A stretch of DNA of 64,000 nt from Paraburkholderia sp. BCC1885 (lineage in GTDB: Bacteria > Pseudomonadota > Gammaproteobacteria > Burkholderiales > Burkholderiaceae), in NCBI RefSeq assembly GCF_900996235.1, contig NZ_CAAJGM010000044.1:124001-188000 (forward strand), in the 5' to 3' direction. The translations under genes were made by a program, and so were the position numbers. The notes under the pieces are model-generated. The model ran no database searches. It was not told the origin of the DNA and saw only the letters and a list, made by a program, of their open reading frames with translations. Below are positions 39,275 to 50,425 of the stretch, piece after piece. Every line of letters starts with the position of its first letter. Position 1 is the first letter of the stretch.

Positions 39275-39583
39275 TCAGGCGCTCAGCTCGGCACCGGTCG
39301 TCTTGAGGAAACGGACTTTCTTGTCTCCCTCGACCTTGATGCCTACACGCGACGCCTTGCCATTCGCGTCGACCAATGCGACGTTCGAAATTTGCAGCGG
39401 CATCGTCTTGGCTTCAACACCACCCGTCGTACCCTTCATCGGGTTCGGCTTGACGTGTTTCTTGACGAGGTTGATACCCTCGACAACAACCTTATCTTCG
39501 CCAACGGACAGCACGACGCCGCGCTTGCCTTTATCTTTGCCGGTGATGACGATAACTTCGTCACCTTTGCGAATCTTGTTCAT
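39275..39583 (-). CDS. rplX: 50S ribosomal protein L24
   Basis: 102 aa, starting [22 protein letters not shown], the KOW motif, followed by [14 protein letters not shown]. It is one of the two assembly-initiator proteins of the 50S subunit and lies at the tunnel exit. It starts 9 bases after rplN. Confidence 0.98.
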   Translation of the reverse strand: MNKIRKGDEVIVITGKDKGKRGVVLSVGEDKVVVEGINLVKKHVKPNPMKGTTGGVEAKTMPLQISNVALVDANGKASRVGIKVEGDKKVRFLKTTGAELSA

Positions 39584-39592
39584 CGCGACTCC

Positions 39593-39961
39593 TTACAGCA
39601 CTTCCGGTGCCAGCGAAACGATCTTCATGAATCGTTCGCTACGCAACTCGCGCGTGACAGGCCCGAAAATACGGGTGCCAATAGGTTCGAGCTTGGCATT
39701 CAACAACACAGCGGCGTTGCCATCGAACTTGATCAGCGAGCCGTCCTGACGACGAACGCCCTTGGCGGTGCGAACCACCACGGCGTTATAAATTTCGCCT
39801 TTCTTCACGCGCCCGCGCGGCGTTGCTTCTTTGACGGTCACCTTGATGATGTCGCCAATGCTGGCATAACGACGCTTCGAGCCGCCGAGCACCTTGATGC
39901 ACATGACTTCACGTGCACCCGTGTTGTCGGCCACTTCAAGCCGAGTTTCGGTCTGGATCAT
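39593..39961 (-). CDS. rplN: 50S ribosomal protein L14
   Basis: 122 aa, starting [37 protein letters not shown] (in blocks) and ending [13 protein letters not shown]. It lies at the 30S interface with L19. It is the first gene of the spc operon; a 288-base gap separates it from rpsQ, so an independent promoter is expected there. Confidence 0.98.
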   Translation of the reverse strand: MIQTETRLEVADNTGAREVMCIKVLGGSKRRYASIGDIIKVTVKEATPRGRVKKGEIYNAVVVRTAKGVRRQDGSLIKFDGNAAVLLNAKLEPIGTRIFGPVTRELRSERFMKIVSLAPEVL

Positions 39962-40169
39962 GGTTTATCATTCCCAACTTAATCCGGTCACACCACCATG
40001 GCGTACCCGGTCAGTCTTGGTCCCGTCAGCCAATCGGCTGCTTGGGTTAGAACAGCAGCGACGGCAAACGAAACCCGCCATCGCAATCCGGTGAATCCTT
40101 CGGAACAGGCTGGCGCCCGAACCGCTTCCCCCACCAACTTCGCCCGCGACGGGGCTCCCACAAAGAGGG

Positions 40170-40202
40170 AAGACCGAGATTATAACAAATAATCTCGGTC
40201 TT
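40170..40202 (-). terminator. Perfect 14-bp hairpin at the S10-spc operon junction
   Basis: AAGACCGAGATTAT pairs perfectly with ATAATCTCGGTCTT around AACAA, 47 bases past the rpsQ stop. Leftward it is followed by CCCTCTTTG, not a full T-tract. It may therefore be a weak terminator, attenuator or processing site between rpsQ and rplN. The remaining 39962-40169 shows no open frame and no convincing promoter hexamers. Confidence 0.55.
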
Positions 40203-40249
40203 GCAAGCGAAACTTACTGCGATTTCAACTACTTCTACAACTTGCGGCG

Positions 40250-40522
40250 TCAGATGACGCGAGCAGCCTCAACCAGGCGAGCCACAACCCAAGCTTTCGT
40301 CTTCGAAATCGGACGCGTTTCCTGGATTTCAACGAGGTCGCCCTCGTTGTACGTGTTCGCATCGTCGTGCGCGTGATACTTCTTCGAACGCACAACGTAC
40401 TTGCCGTAGATCGGGTGCTTCACGCGGTGCTCAACCAGCACGGTGACCGTCTTGTCCATCTTGTTGCTGACGACCTTGCCGACCAGCGTCCGCTTGAGCG
40501 AGGTTTTTACGCTATCGTTCAT
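40250..40522 (-). CDS. rpsQ: 30S ribosomal protein S17
   Basis: 90 aa. OB-fold with [34 protein letters not shown] (in blocks) and [17 protein letters not shown]. It binds the 5' domain of 16S rRNA early in assembly. Its ATG overlaps the rpmC stop by ATGA. Confidence 0.98.
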
Positions 40523-40713
40523 TTCTGGTTCGCCTTCTCAGTCAGGACGGTCCGCACACGTGCGATGTCGCGACGGACCTTCTTCAGCTGGCTCGTGTTC
40601 GTGAGCTGCTGGGTCGCGAGTTGCATGCGCAGGCCGAATTGCGCCTTCAACAGGTCCGACAGCTCCTTGTTGAGCGCGGCCTGATCTTTCTGGTGAAGTT
40701 CGGAAGCCTTCAT
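40519..40713 (-). CDS. rpmC: 50S ribosomal protein L29
   Basis: 64 aa from the second of two adjacent ATGs (40713, [18 protein letters not shown]), which lies 6 bases from GGAG; the first ATG at 40716 would add one Met. It is two long helices with [30 protein letters not shown] in blocks. It sits at the tunnel exit near the SRP and trigger-factor docking site. Confidence 0.96.
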
Positions 40714-40723
40714 CATTTGCTCC

Positions 40724-41140
40724 TTAGGCGCCGAGCTGGCGAACGATAACGGTCGTCTTGAGCGGCAGCTTCGCTGCAGCCAGACGGAACGCTTCGCGTG
40801 CCAACTCTTCGGTTACGCCGTCCATTTCGTACAGCATCTTGCCCGGTTGAATCTCTGCGACGTAGTACTCAGGGTTACCTTTACCGTTACCCATACGTAC
40901 TTCAGCCGGCTTATGCGAGATCGGCTTGTCCGGGAAAATGCGGATCCAGATACGGCCACCACGCTTGATGTGACGGGTCATTGCACGACGCGCCGCTTCA
41001 ATCTGGCGCGCGGTCAGACGACCACGACCGATAGCCTTCAGACCGTATTCACCGAACGACACCGCGTTGCCGCGGGTAGCGATACCGGTGTTACGACCCT
41101 TCTGCTCTTTGCGATACTTTCTGCGTTTCGGTTGCAGCAT
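40724..41140 (-). CDS. rplP: 50S ribosomal protein L16
   Basis: 138 aa, starting [17 protein letters not shown]. Contains [34 protein letters not shown] (in blocks) and [24 protein letters not shown]. It is near the A-site tRNA elbow. It starts 2 bases after the rpsC stop and ends 10 bases before rpmC. Confidence 0.98.
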   Translation of the reverse strand: MLQPKRRKYRKEQKGRNTGIATRGNAVSFGEYGLKAIGRGRLTARQIEAARRAMTRHIKRGGRIWIRIFPDKPISHKPAEVRMGNGKGNPEYYVAEIQPGKMLYEMDGVTEELAREAFRLAAAKLPLKTTVIVRQLGA

Positions 41141-41142
41141 CG

Positions 41143-41958
41143 TTATTCTCCAGTCTTGCCGTCGCCGCCGGCGCCACCAGCACCGCCTGCACGACGCGGG
41201 GCGCCACGGCGTGCACCCGCCGGACCACCACCTTCACCATCGCGACGCGGACGGCGATCGCCACCCGGGCGTGCGTTACGGCGCGGACGCTTTTCTTCGG
41301 CGACTTCTTCAACCACCGGTGCGTCGTTGCGGCCGAGCGTATCGCCCTTGTAGACCCACACCTTCACGCCGATGATGCCGTATGTCGTCTTCGCTTCCGA
41401 AGTTGCGTAGTCGATGTCGGCACGCAGCGTGTGAAGGGGCACGCGACCTTCGCGATACCACTCCGTACGGGCGATTTCGATGCCGTTCAGACGGCCTGCG
41501 CTCATGATCTTGATGCCTTGAGCACCCAGACGCATGGCGTTTTGCATCGCACGCTTCATCGCGCGGCGGAACATAATCCGGCGCTCGAGCTGTTGCGTGA
41601 TCGAATCGGCGATCAGTTGCGCATCGGTTTCCGGCTTGCGGATTTCTTCGATGTTGACGTGAACCGGAACGCCCATACGCTTCTGGAGTTCCGACTTCAA
41701 CAGTTCGATATCCTCGCCCTTCTTGCCGATGACCACACCCGGACGCGAGCTATAAATCGTGATGCGCGCGTTCTTCGCCGGACGCTCGATAACGACGCGG
41801 CCAACCGAAGCGTTTTTCAGCTTCTTCTTCAGGTATTCACGCACACCGATGTCTTCCTGCAACATCGCCGCGAAATTGTTGTTGTTCGCGTACCAACGCG
41901 ACGCCCAATTGCGGCTGACGGCCAAACGGAAGCCAGTCGGATGAATTTTCTGTCCCAT
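41143..41958 (-). CDS. rpsC: 30S ribosomal protein S3 with Gly/Arg-rich C-terminal extension
   Basis: 271 aa, against about 233 in E. coli. The N domain, KH domain ([21 protein letters not shown]) and C domain (ILRAQ-type segment reading [23 protein letters not shown]) are normal. The last 45 or so residues are low complexity: [19 protein letters not shown] followed by repeated GGAGG-type blocks. S3 guards the mRNA entry channel with helicase-like function. The tail is long, basic then Gly-rich, and probably disordered. Confidence 0.97.
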   Translation of the reverse strand: MGQKIHPTGFRLAVSRNWASRWYANNNNFAAMLQEDIGVREYLKKKLKNASVGRVVIERPAKNARITIYSSRPGVVIGKKGEDIELLKSELQKRMGVPVHVNIEEIRKPETDAQLIADSITQQLERRIMFRRAMKRAMQNAMRLGAQGIKIMSAGRLNGIEIARTEWYREGRVPLHTLRADIDYATSEAKTTYGIIGVKVWVYKGDTLGRNDAPVVEEVAEEKRPRRNARPGGDRRPRRDGEGGGPAGARRGAPRRAGGAGGAGGDGKTGE

Positions 41959-41969
41959 CGTATGACCCC

Positions 41970-42299
41970 TTAATTCCCGACCGTCACAGTGATGTGACAG
42001 GATTGCTTCTCGATGCGGTTACCACGGCCTTTAGCGCGCGCGGTAAAACGCTTGAGCGAGGCAGCCTTGTCGATGTAGATGCTCGTGATCTTGAGCTCAT
42101 CGATATCGGCGCCTTCGTTGTGCTCCGCATTCGCGATCGCCGACAGCACGACCTTTTTCACGATTCCCGCAGCCTTCTTCGGCGAGAACGTCAGAACGTT
42201 CAGCGCCTTGTCGACCGGCAAACCGCGGATCTGGTCAGCCACAAGGCGCGTTTTCTGCGCCGAGATGCGGGCACCGCGATGAATTGCTTTCACTTCCAT
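41970..42299 (-). CDS. rplV: 50S ribosomal protein L22
   Basis: 109 aa from the second of two adjacent ATGs (42299, [26 protein letters not shown] in blocks), which has better spacing to AGGGG. The C-terminal hairpin with [22 protein letters not shown] lines the exit tunnel, where macrolides and stalling peptides act in this family. It lies between rpsS and rpsC. Confidence 0.97.
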   Translation of the reverse strand: MEVKAIHRGARISAQKTRLVADQIRGLPVDKALNVLTFSPKKAAGIVKKVVLSAIANAEHNEGADIDELKITSIYIDKAASLKRFTARAKGRGNRIEKQSCHITVTVGN

Positions 42300-42309
42300 C
42301 ATGAGCCCC

Positions 42310-42585
42310 TTATTTCTTAGCCTTCTTGTCGGCCGCGTGACCCTTGAACGTCCGGGTCAATGCGAACTCGCCAAGCTTGTGGCCGACCATGTTTTCCGAG
42401 ATATACACCGGAACGTGTTGACGGCCGTTATGCACGGCAATCGTCAGACCGATGAAATCCGGCAGAATCGTCGAACGGCGCGACCAGGTTTTGATCGGCT
42501 TCTTATCCCGCGAAGCTGCAGCCGCCTCAACTTTCTTCAGCAAATGGGCGTCGCAGAACGGACCTTTTTTTACAGAACGTGCCAT
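42310..42585 (-). CDS. rpsS: 30S ribosomal protein S19
   Basis: 91 aa, [22 protein letters not shown], then [29 protein letters not shown] (in blocks) and [16 protein letters not shown]. It binds S13 in the 30S head near the A site. It starts 10 bases after the rplB stop. Confidence 0.98.
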
Positions 42586-42595
42586 TGCCTACTCC

Positions 42596-43423
42596 TTAAC
42601 GCTTGTGACGGCGCTGGACGATCATGCTCGTCGTGCGCTTGTTGCTGCGGGTACGATAACCCTTCGTAGGCGTGCCCCACGGGCTCACCGGGTCGCGACC
42701 TGCAGCCGTCTTGCCTTCACCACCGCCGTGCGGGTGATCGACCGGGTTCATTGCAACGCCACGCACCGTCGGGCGGATACCGCGCCAGCGGTTTGCGCCA
42801 GCCTTACCGATTTGACGGAGGCTGTGCTCTTCGTTGCCAACTTCACCAATCGTCGCGCGGCATTCAACGTGAACGCGGCGGATTTCACCCGAGCGCAGGC
42901 GGACCTGTGCGTAGGTACCTTCACGAGCCAGCAGCATCGCCGACGTGCCAGCCGAACGCGCCATTTGCGCGCCCTTGCCCGGCAGCATTTCGATGCAGTG
43001 AATCGTCGTACCGACCGGAATGTTGCGGATCGGCAGCGTGTTGCCTGCGCGGATCGGAGCTTCCGAACCCGACATCAGCTGCTGGCCAACCGTCACACCC
43101 TTCGGAGCGATGATGTACTTGCGCTCGCCGTCTGCGTACAGAACCAGCGCGATGTTCGCGCTACGGTTCGGATCGTACTCAAGACGTTCGACCTTTGCCG
43201 GAATGCCGTCCTTGTTGCGACGGAAATCGACGACACGGTAGTGATGCTTATGACCACCGCCCTTGTGGCGCGTGGTGATGTGGCCGTTGTTGTTACGGCC
43301 GGCGGTCGAGGATTGCGAGTCGAGCAGCGGTGCGTACGGCTTACCCTTATGCAGATCCTTGTTGACCACCTTGACCATCGCACGGCGACCCGGCGAAGTC
43401 GGCTTAACTTTAACGATTGCCAT
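42596..43423 (-). CDS. rplB: 50S ribosomal protein L2
   Basis: 275 aa. The SH3-like and OB domains are followed by the conserved C-terminal peptide [25 protein letters not shown] (in blocks), whose His lies by the peptidyl-transferase centre in this family. L2 is needed for subunit joining. It starts 2 bases after rplW. Confidence 0.98.
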   Translation of the reverse strand: MAIVKVKPTSPGRRAMVKVVNKDLHKGKPYAPLLDSQSSTAGRNNNGHITTRHKGGGHKHHYRVVDFRRNKDGIPAKVERLEYDPNRSANIALVLYADGERKYIIAPKGVTVGQQLMSGSEAPIRAGNTLPIRNIPVGTTIHCIEMLPGKGAQMARSAGTSAMLLAREGTYAQVRLRSGEIRRVHVECRATIGEVGNEEHSLRQIGKAGANRWRGIRPTVRGVAMNPVDHPHGGGEGKTAAGRDPVSPWGTPTKGYRTRSNKRTTSMIVQRRHKR

Positions 43424-43425
43424 GA

Positions 43426-43740
43426 TTACTTGGCCTCCGCTTCAAAGTTGATTTCCTGACCCGGCTTCAGGCAGACGTAGGCCTTCTTCACGTCCTTGCG
43501 CTTGCCCATGAAGCGGCCAAAGCGCTTGGCTTTGCCCTTCGAGACCAGCACGTTGACGGAATCGACTTCCACCTTGAACATCAGCTCAACAGCGGCCTTC
43601 ACTTCCTGCTTCGTGGCATCGGGCGCGACTTCGAACACGACTTGCTCGTTCTTGTCGGCCACCAGCGTCGCCTTTTCGGAGATCACCGGCGCGAGCAGGA
43701 CCTGCATCAAACGATGATCGTTCTTGCGAATCTCGCTCAT
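43426..43740 (-). CDS. rplW: 50S ribosomal protein L23
   Basis: 104 aa. Contains [38 protein letters not shown] in blocks and the tunnel loop [28 protein letters not shown]. It docks trigger factor and SRP at the exit. Its ATG overlaps the rplD stop (ATGA), so translation is coupled. Confidence 0.98.
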   Translation of the reverse strand: MSEIRKNDHRLMQVLLAPVISEKATLVADKNEQVVFEVAPDATKQEVKAAVELMFKVEVDSVNVLVSKGKAKRFGRFMGKRKDVKKAYVCLKPGQEINFEAEAK

Positions 43741-44357
43741 GACAGCAACTCCTCGATCTGGGCGACCGCAGCCTTCGTGATCAGGATCTTCTTGAAGTAG
43801 ATCAGCGACAGCGGGTCGGCGTAACGCGGCTCGACAACTGCCACATGGGCGAGGTTGCGCGACGCGAGGTACAGGTTTTCGTCAACCGTGTCGGTAATCA
43901 CCAGCACGGATTCGAGACCCATCGCCTTGAATTTTTCGGCCAGCAGCTTCGTCTTCGGCGCTTCGAGCGTCAGCTCATCCACCACCGAGATGCGGCCTTC
44001 GCGAGCCAGCTGCGAGAAGATCGAGCAGAGACCTGCGCGATGCATCTTCTTGTTAACCTTGTGCGAAAAGTTTTCTTCCGGCGAATTCGGGAAGATACGG
44101 CCACCGCCGCGCCACAACGGGCTCGACGACATACCGGCACGGGCGCGACCCGTACCCTTTTGACGCCACGGCTTCTTGGTCGTGTGCTTGACTTGCTCAC
44201 GATCCTTCTGCGCGCGGTTACCGCTACGGGCGTTAGCCTGGTAGGCCACCACAACCTGGTGAATCAGGGCTTCGTTGTAATCACGGCCGAACACGACGTC
44301 CGACGCGCTCACAGCTGCGCCTTCCTGACCATTGGCATTCAGGAGCTTAAGTTCCAT
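43737..44357 (-). CDS. rplD: 50S ribosomal protein L4
   Basis: 206 aa starting [19 protein letters not shown]. The long tunnel-lining loop includes [26 protein letters not shown] in blocks. In E. coli L4 also binds the S10 leader and represses its own operon by attenuation. Here the S10 leader position is altered, since rpsJ is grouped with tuf. Start and rplC stop overlap as TAATG. Confidence 0.98.
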   Translation of the reverse strand: MELKLLNANGQEGAAVSASDVVFGRDYNEALIHQVVVAYQANARSGNRAQKDREQVKHTTKKPWRQKGTGRARAGMSSSPLWRGGGRIFPNSPEENFSHKVNKKMHRAGLCSIFSQLAREGRISVVDELTLEAPKTKLLAEKFKAMGLESVLVITDTVDENLYLASRNLAHVAVVEPRYADPLSLIYFKKILITKAAVAQIEELLS

Positions 44358-45016
44358 TATTTCGCTCCTTTCACGGCGCGCGTCTTCACGGCCGGCGTCA
44401 CGAAAACCTTGCCGCCCTTAGCACCCGGCACGGCACCCTTGACCAGCAACAGCTTGCGGTCGGCGTCGATACGAGCGATTTCGAGGTTTTGCACGGTTAC
44501 CGTATCGTCACCCATGTGACCGGTCATGCGCTTACCCGGGAACACACGACCCGGATCCTGCGCCATACCGATCGAACCCGGCACGTTGTGCGAGCGCGAG
44601 TTACCGTGCGATGCACGGCCGGATGCGAAGTTGTAACGCTTGATGGTACCGGCGTAGCCCTTACCGATCGACACGCCTTGCACGTCGACCTTCTGGCCCA
44701 CTTCGAACAGTTCGGGACCAACCACGGTGCCGTTCGACAACTCGGCGGCCTTGGCGGCATCGATCTGGAATTCTTTGAGGATTTCACCGGCTTGAACACC
44801 GGCTTTGGCGAGATGACCGGCCAACGGCTTCGTCACACGCGATGCACGGCGCGTACCGAATGCAACCTGCACGGCGGTGTAGCCGTCGGTTTCAACAGTC
44901 TTGATCTGCGTCACGCGGTTGTCGGACACGTCCAGCACGGTAACGGGAATCGAATCCCCTTCAGCCGTGAAGATACGGGTCATGCCAACCTTGCGACCTA
45001 CGAGTCCAAGGCTCAT
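44357..45016 (-). CDS. rplC: 50S ribosomal protein L3
   Basis: 219 aa from the ATG at 45016 ([20 protein letters not shown]), with GGAG 6 bases upstream. The central extension [37 protein letters not shown] (in blocks) reaches the peptidyl-transferase centre and holds the Gln methylated in some species. An own promoter lies upstream (45126-45154), so rplC appears to open the S10 transcription unit. Confidence 0.98.
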   Translation of the reverse strand: MSLGLVGRKVGMTRIFTAEGDSIPVTVLDVSDNRVTQIKTVETDGYTAVQVAFGTRRASRVTKPLAGHLAKAGVQAGEILKEFQIDAAKAAELSNGTVVGPELFEVGQKVDVQGVSIGKGYAGTIKRYNFASGRASHGNSRSHNVPGSIGMAQDPGRVFPGKRMTGHMGDDTVTVQNLEIARIDADRKLLLVKGAVPGAKGGKVFVTPAVKTRAVKGAK

Positions 45017-45112
45017 CGTTTTCTCCATTCCCGACTGCGATTGGTCGGGGCTAATTTACAAAATGCCGGCGTTTTTCAAACTGAAGCACACCGACTTTTT
45101 TGCGCAAATGCG

Positions 45113-45144
45113 CGAAAAGCCTTGCATTATAGCGAGGCTTTTCG
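45113..45144 (-). terminator. Terminator-like hairpin after rpsJ, overlapping the rplC promoter
   Basis: Minus strand: CGAAAAGCCTCGC pairs with GCAAGGCTTTTCG (13 bp, one wobble) around the loop TATAAT, 60 bases past the rpsJ stop. The right arm ends GGCTTTTCG. The form resembles the A-tract/T-tract stems of intrinsic terminators. Confidence 0.6.
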
Positions 45145-45154
45145 TTTTCCGCAA
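45126..45154 (-). promoter_or_regulatory. Promoter upstream of rplC (S10 unit)
   Basis: TTGCGG (45154-45149), a 17-base spacer and a perfect TATAAT (45131-45126), about 110 bases before the rplC ATG. The -10 box is exactly the loop of the hairpin at 45113-45144. Confidence 0.72.
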
Positions 45155-45204
45155 GCAATCAATGACTTAGCGGTGTCTGGCGAGCCGGACACCGCCTGAG
45201 AGCC

Positions 45205-45516
45205 TTATTGCAGCTTGATTTCCACGTCCACGCCAGCCGGCAGATCGAGCTTCATCAGTGCGTCGACGGTCTTGTCCGTCGGGTCGACGATGTCCATCAG
45301 GCGCTGGTGCGTGCGGATTTCGAGCTGGTCGCGCGACGTCTTGTTGACGTGCGGCGAACGCAGGATGTCGAAACGCTGAATGCGGGTCGGCAGGGGCACC
45401 GGACCACGAACGATTGCGCCAGTCCGCTTTGCCGTATCAACGATTTCAGCTGCCGATTGATCGATCAGACGATAGTCGAAAGCCTTCAGGCGAATGCGGA
45501 TTTTCTGGTTCTGCAT
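45205..45516 (-). CDS. rpsJ: 30S ribosomal protein S10 / NusE
   Basis: 103 aa from the ATG at 45516 ([20 protein letters not shown]), where all homologues begin. Includes [34 protein letters not shown] in blocks. It acts in the 30S head and, as NusE, in antitermination with NusB and NusG. It lies 136 bases after tuf and 188 before rplC, so it groups with the str genes more than with S10 genes. Confidence 0.98.
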   Translation of the reverse strand: MQNQKIRIRLKAFDYRLIDQSAAEIVDTAKRTGAIVRGPVPLPTRIQRFDILRSPHVNKTSRDQLEIRTHQRLMDIVDPTDKTVDALMKLDLPAGVDVEIKLQ

Positions 45517-45599
45517 GACAATTCCTTGGAAAGAGCGAGGCGATATTGCATCGCCAAATATAAAAAGAACGTAGGACCGGACACCTGCGGAGGGCAGGC

Positions 45600-45613
45600 G
45601 CCCGGCCCCGGGC
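45600..45613 (-). other. GC hairpin in the tuf-rpsJ gap
   Basis: GCCCGG-CC-CCGGGC is a perfect tight palindrome in a GC-rich segment that also contains a CCTGC/GCAGG pair. It is flanked by a short direct repeat of TTACTGCAA (45618-45636). Possible attenuation or processing site; no T-tract of length. Confidence 0.35.
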
Positions 45614-45652
45614 ACCTTTACTGCAAATTACTGCAACCGCGAACCCTCGATT

Positions 45653-46843
<1,191 letters not shown>

Positions 46844-46890
46844 GTTTCTCTTCTTTCAAAAAGTTAATCGTTGAATGACTTGCCGCGCGC

Positions 46891-48993
46891 TTACTTCGAC
46901 TTCGCGTTGATGATCGCTTCCGACACGTTGCGCGGTGCTTCCGAGTAATGCTTGAACTCCATCGTGTACGTTGCACGACCTTGGCTCAGCGAGCGCAGCG
47001 ACGTCGAGTAGCCGAACATTTCCGACAGCGGCACTTCGGCGCGAACGATCTTGCCGCCGCCAATCATGTCTTCCATGCCCTGAACAATACCGCGACGGCC
47101 CGACAGATCGCCCATCACGTTGCCCATGTAGTCTTCCGGCGTTTCGACTTCCACAGCCATCATCGGTTCGAGGATGACCGGGCTTGCCTTGCGCATTGCT
47201 TCCTTGAACGCCATCGAACCGGCCATGCGGAACGCGTTTTCGTTCGAGTCAACATCGTGGTACGAACCGAACGTCAGGTGAACCTTCACGTCAACGACCG
47301 GGAAGCCTGCCAGCACGCCAGCCTTCAGCGTTTCCTGGATACCCTTGTCGACTGCCGGGATGTATTCACGCGGAATCACACCGCCCTTGATTTCGTCCAG
47401 GAACTCGTAGCCCTTGCCTTGCTCGTTCGGCTCCAGCGTGATGACCGCGTGACCGTACTGGCCGCGACCACCCGACTGCTTGACGAACTTGCCGTCGACA
47501 TCTTCCGCCTTGCCGCGAATCGTTTCGCGGTAAGCCACCTGCGGCTTGCCAACCGTTGCTTCGACGCCGAACTCACGCTTCATCCGGTCAACCAGAATTT
47601 CGAGGTGGAGCTCGCCCATGCCCGAAATAATAGTTTGACCCGATTCTTCGTCCGTTTGCACGCGGAACGACGGATCTTCCTGAGCCAGGCGGTTCAGCGC
47701 CAGACCCATCTTTTCCTGGTCGGGCTTCGTCTTCGGCTCAACAGCCTGCGAAATCACCGGTTCCGGGAAAATCATGCGCTCGAGCACGATCGGGCTTTGC
47801 GGATCGCACAGCGTGTCGCCAGTCGTGGCGTCTTTCAGGCCGACTGCAGCAGCGATGTCGCCGGCGCGCACTTCCTTGATTTCTTCGCGCTGGTTGGCGT
47901 GCATCTGCAGAATACGACCCAGACGTTCCTTCTTGTCCTTGGTCGCGTTCAGCACCGTGTCGCCCGAATTCACCACACCCGAGTACACGCGGAAGAAGAT
48001 CAGCTGGCCGACGAACGGGTCGGTCATGATCTTGAATGCCAGTGCCGAGAACTTTTCGTCGTCGGCTGCGCGACGCTCGCCCTTTTCACCGTTTTCCAGC
48101 TCGCCGGTAACCGGCGGGATGTCGATCGGCGACGGCAGGAAATCGAGCACGGCGTCCAGCATCCGTTGCACGCCCTTGTTCTTGAACGCGGTGCCGCACA
48201 GCATCGGCTGGATTTCGCAAGCGATCGTACGGTCGCGCAGGCCCTTGACGATTTCTTCTTCCGTCAGTTCGCCTTCTTCGAGGTACTTGTTCATCAGCTC
48301 TTCGCTCGATTCAGCCGCTGCTTCGACCATCTTTTCGCGCCATTCGTTGCACGAGTCGACGAGCTCAGCCGGGATTTCTTCGTACGAGAACTTGGTGCCC
48401 TGGGACGCGTCGTCCCAAATGATCGCCTTCATCTTCAGCAGATCGACCACGCCCGTGAACGTTTCTTCAGCGCCGATAGGCACCACGACCGGAACCGGGT
48501 TGGCCTTCAGACGCAGCTTGAGCTGGTCGTAGACCTTGAAGAAATTCGCGCCGGTACGGTCCATCTTGTTGATGAACGCGAGACGGGGGACCTTGTACTT
48601 GTTAGCCTGGCGCCACACGGTTTCCGACTGCGGCTGCACGCCGCCCACTGCGCAGTAAACCATGCATGCGCCGTCGAGCACGCGCATCGAGCGCTCGACT
48701 TCAATCGTGAAGTCGACGTGGCCCGGGGTGTCGATGATGTTGATGCGGTGCTCAGCGCGGTCGCCGGCCATGCCCTTCCAGAAGGCCGTGGTAGCAGCCG
48801 ACGTGATGGTAATGCCGCGTTCCTGCTCCTGCTCCATCCAGTCCATGGTGGCAGCGCCGTCGTGAACTTCACCAATTTTATGGTTCACGCCGGTGTAGAA
48901 CAGAATGCGCTCGGTCGTCGTCGTTTTGCCGGCGTCGATGTGAGCGCTAATACCGATGTTGCGGTAGCGCTCGATAGGTGTCTTGCGAGCCAC
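46891..48993 (-). CDS. fusA: Elongation factor G
   Basis: 700 aa. G1 [13 protein letters not shown], switch [17 protein letters not shown]3 DTPGHVDFT and G4 NKMDR are followed by domains II-V, including the domain IV segment [12 protein letters not shown] and the C-terminal [16 protein letters not shown]. It drives translocation and, with RRF, ribosome recycling. It lies between rpsG (133-base gap) and tuf (47 bases), the standard str order. Confidence 0.98.
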   Translation of the reverse strand: MARKTPIERYRNIGISAHIDAGKTTTTERILFYTGVNHKIGEVHDGAATMDWMEQEQERGITITSAATTAFWKGMAGDRAEHRINIIDTPGHVDFTIEVERSMRVLDGACMVYCAVGGVQPQSETVWRQANKYKVPRLAFINKMDRTGANFFKVYDQLKLRLKANPVPVVVPIGAEETFTGVVDLLKMKAIIWDDASQGTKFSYEEIPAELVDSCNEWREKMVEAAAESSEELMNKYLEEGELTEEEIVKGLRDRTIACEIQPMLCGTAFKNKGVQRMLDAVLDFLPSPIDIPPVTGELENGEKGERRAADDEKFSALAFKIMTDPFVGQLIFFRVYSGVVNSGDTVLNATKDKKERLGRILQMHANQREEIKEVRAGDIAAAVGLKDATTGDTLCDPQSPIVLERMIFPEPVISQAVEPKTKPDQEKMGLALNRLAQEDPSFRVQTDEESGQTIISGMGELHLEILVDRMKREFGVEATVGKPQVAYRETIRGKAEDVDGKFVKQSGGRGQYGHAVITLEPNEQGKGYEFLDEIKGGVIPREYIPAVDKGIQETLKAGVLAGFPVVDVKVHLTFGSYHDVDSNENAFRMAGSMAFKEAMRKASPVILEPMMAVEVETPEDYMGNVMGDLSGRRGIVQGMEDMIGGGKIVRAEVPLSEMFGYSTSLRSLSQGRATYTMEFKHYSEAPRNVSEAIINAKSK

Positions 48994-49051
48994 TTTGATC
49001 CTCTATGGGGATAACGCGATGCGAGAAAGACCCATCGCGCTGTAACACAAA

Positions 49052-49083
49052 CGGGCGAGGCGCCTTATAAGCGCACCCGCCCG
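49052..49083 (-). other. Hairpin in the rpsG-fusA gap
   Basis: Minus strand: CGGGCG-GG-TGCGC, TTATAA loop, then GGCGC-CT-CGCCCG, followed by TTTGTGTT. It is a stable stem with an internal loop and a broken T-tract 60 nt before fusA, perhaps a partial terminator that sets the fusA/rpsG ratio. Confidence 0.45.
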
Positions 49084-49126
49084 GAATTTCTTGCCGATTT
49101 CTTCTGCTAACCCGGGGTCGGGGAGC

Positions 49127-49597
49127 TTAGAAACGGAAGTGCGAGAACGCCTTGTTGGCTTCTGCCATCCGGTGAACTTCGTCGCGCTTCTTCATCGCGC
49201 CGCCACGGCCTTCGGCCGCTTCGGAGAGTTCACCTGCCAGACGCAGGGCCATCGACTTCTCGCTGCGCTTTTTCGCAGCTTCACGCAACCAACGCATCGC
49301 CAATGCCATACGACGCGACGGACGCACTTCGACCGGAACCTGATAGTTCGCACCACCAACGCGACGGCTCTTCACTTCGACCACCGGCTTCACGTTGTTG
49401 AGCGCTACCGTGAACACTTCCAGCGGGTCCTTGCCACCCTTGGTCTGGATCTGTTCAAAAGCGCCGTACACGATACGCTCGGCAACCGACTTCTTGCCGG
49501 AGAGCATCAGCACGTTCATGAACTTGGCTACATCTACGTTACCGAACTTCGGATCCGGCAACACTTCCCGCTTGGGGACTTCGCGACGACGCGGCAT
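49127..49597 (-). CDS. rpsG: 30S ribosomal protein S7
   Basis: 156 aa from the ATG at 49597 ([20 protein letters not shown]); 18 upstream codons of the frame are not family-like. Includes [25 protein letters not shown] in blocks and [17 protein letters not shown]7 nucleates the 30S head, and in E. coli it represses str translation at the rpsL-rpsG gap; the gap here is 192 bases (49598-49789), with no open frame. Confidence 0.98.
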   Translation of the reverse strand: MPRRREVPKREVLPDPKFGNVDVAKFMNVLMLSGKKSVAERIVYGAFEQIQTKGGKDPLEVFTVALNNVKPVVEVKSRRVGGANYQVPVEVRPSRRMALAMRWLREAAKKRSEKSMALRLAGELSEAAEGRGGAMKKRDEVHRMAEANKAFSHFRF

Positions 49598-49789
49598 GTT
49601 TCTTCCTTTAACTTTTTCAGTTGGAGCTATGTTGAGCCCCGCGGTCACCAACTAACCCGATTCATCCCTAACGACTTACCAGCCCGGTCGGGTGACCACT
49701 TACTCGACAGCACCGGCGATTCCGGCACCACCGCTAATACCGCCTTTGCAGGCGACCTGAAACCACTGACCGGCTAATGACTTGCCAGC

Positions 49790-50170
49790 TTATTTGCCTG
49801 CTTTAGCGCGCTTCGCACCGTACTTCGAGCGAGCTTGCTTACGATCCTTGACGCCCTGGGTATCCAGCGAGCCGCGAACCATGTGGTAACGCACACCCGG
49901 CAAGTCCTTCACACGACCGCCGCGAATCAGCACGACCGAGTGTTCCTGCAGGTTGTGGCCTTCACCACCGATGTATGAAATAACTTCGAAGCCGTTCGTC
50001 AGGCGCACCTTGGCGACCTTACGAAGTGCCGAATTCGGCTTCTTCGGCGTCGTGGTGTACACGCGAGTGCACACGCCGCGACGCTGGGGGCAGTCCTGCA
50101 AAGCCGGGCTCTTGCTCTTCACTGTTTCCGAAGCGCGGCCTTTGCGAACCAGTTGATTGATGGTTGGCAT
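49790..50170 (-). CDS. rpsL: 30S ribosomal protein S12
   Basis: 126 aa. Starts [19 protein letters not shown]. The decoding-centre loops [18 protein letters not shown] (Lys43 region) and [13 protein letters not shown] (Lys88 region) have the residues usual in streptomycin-sensitive strains. AGGA lies 8 bases before the ATG. It is the first gene of the str operon, with a leader of about 178 bases. Confidence 0.98.
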   Translation of the reverse strand: MPTINQLVRKGRASETVKSKSPALQDCPQRRGVCTRVYTTTPKKPNSALRKVAKVRLTNGFEVISYIGGEGHNLQEHSVVLIRGGRVKDLPGVRYHMVRGSLDTQGVKDRKQARSKYGAKRAKAGK

Positions 50171-50354
50171 TGTTTATTCCTGAAATTGAACAAAATCGAC
50201 GCAAATCTTTCTGGGCAAAGCAGAAACGATTGCGCATCGAACTTCCGGACATGGACCGTGTTACGCGACCTCATGCAACGCTTATTCGGCCGCTTATTCA
50301 GCACCTACTCAGCATTCGGCCCGCGCAGCGGCATCCCAAGAACCGGAACCTAGC

Positions 50355-50384
50355 ATAATATTCCGAAAATACTAACGGAGTCAA
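50355..50384 (-). promoter_or_regulatory. str operon promoter
   Basis: TTGACT (50384-50379), an 18-base spacer and TATTAT (50360-50355): both hexamers match consensus in five of six positions. It lies 42 bases past the recQ stop and about 185 before rpsL, giving a long leader. This is the best promoter match in the window. Confidence 0.82.
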
Positions 50385-50425
50385 CAGCTTGCGTGGATTC
50401 GCTGACCTGACCGGCTCCGCGGCGG

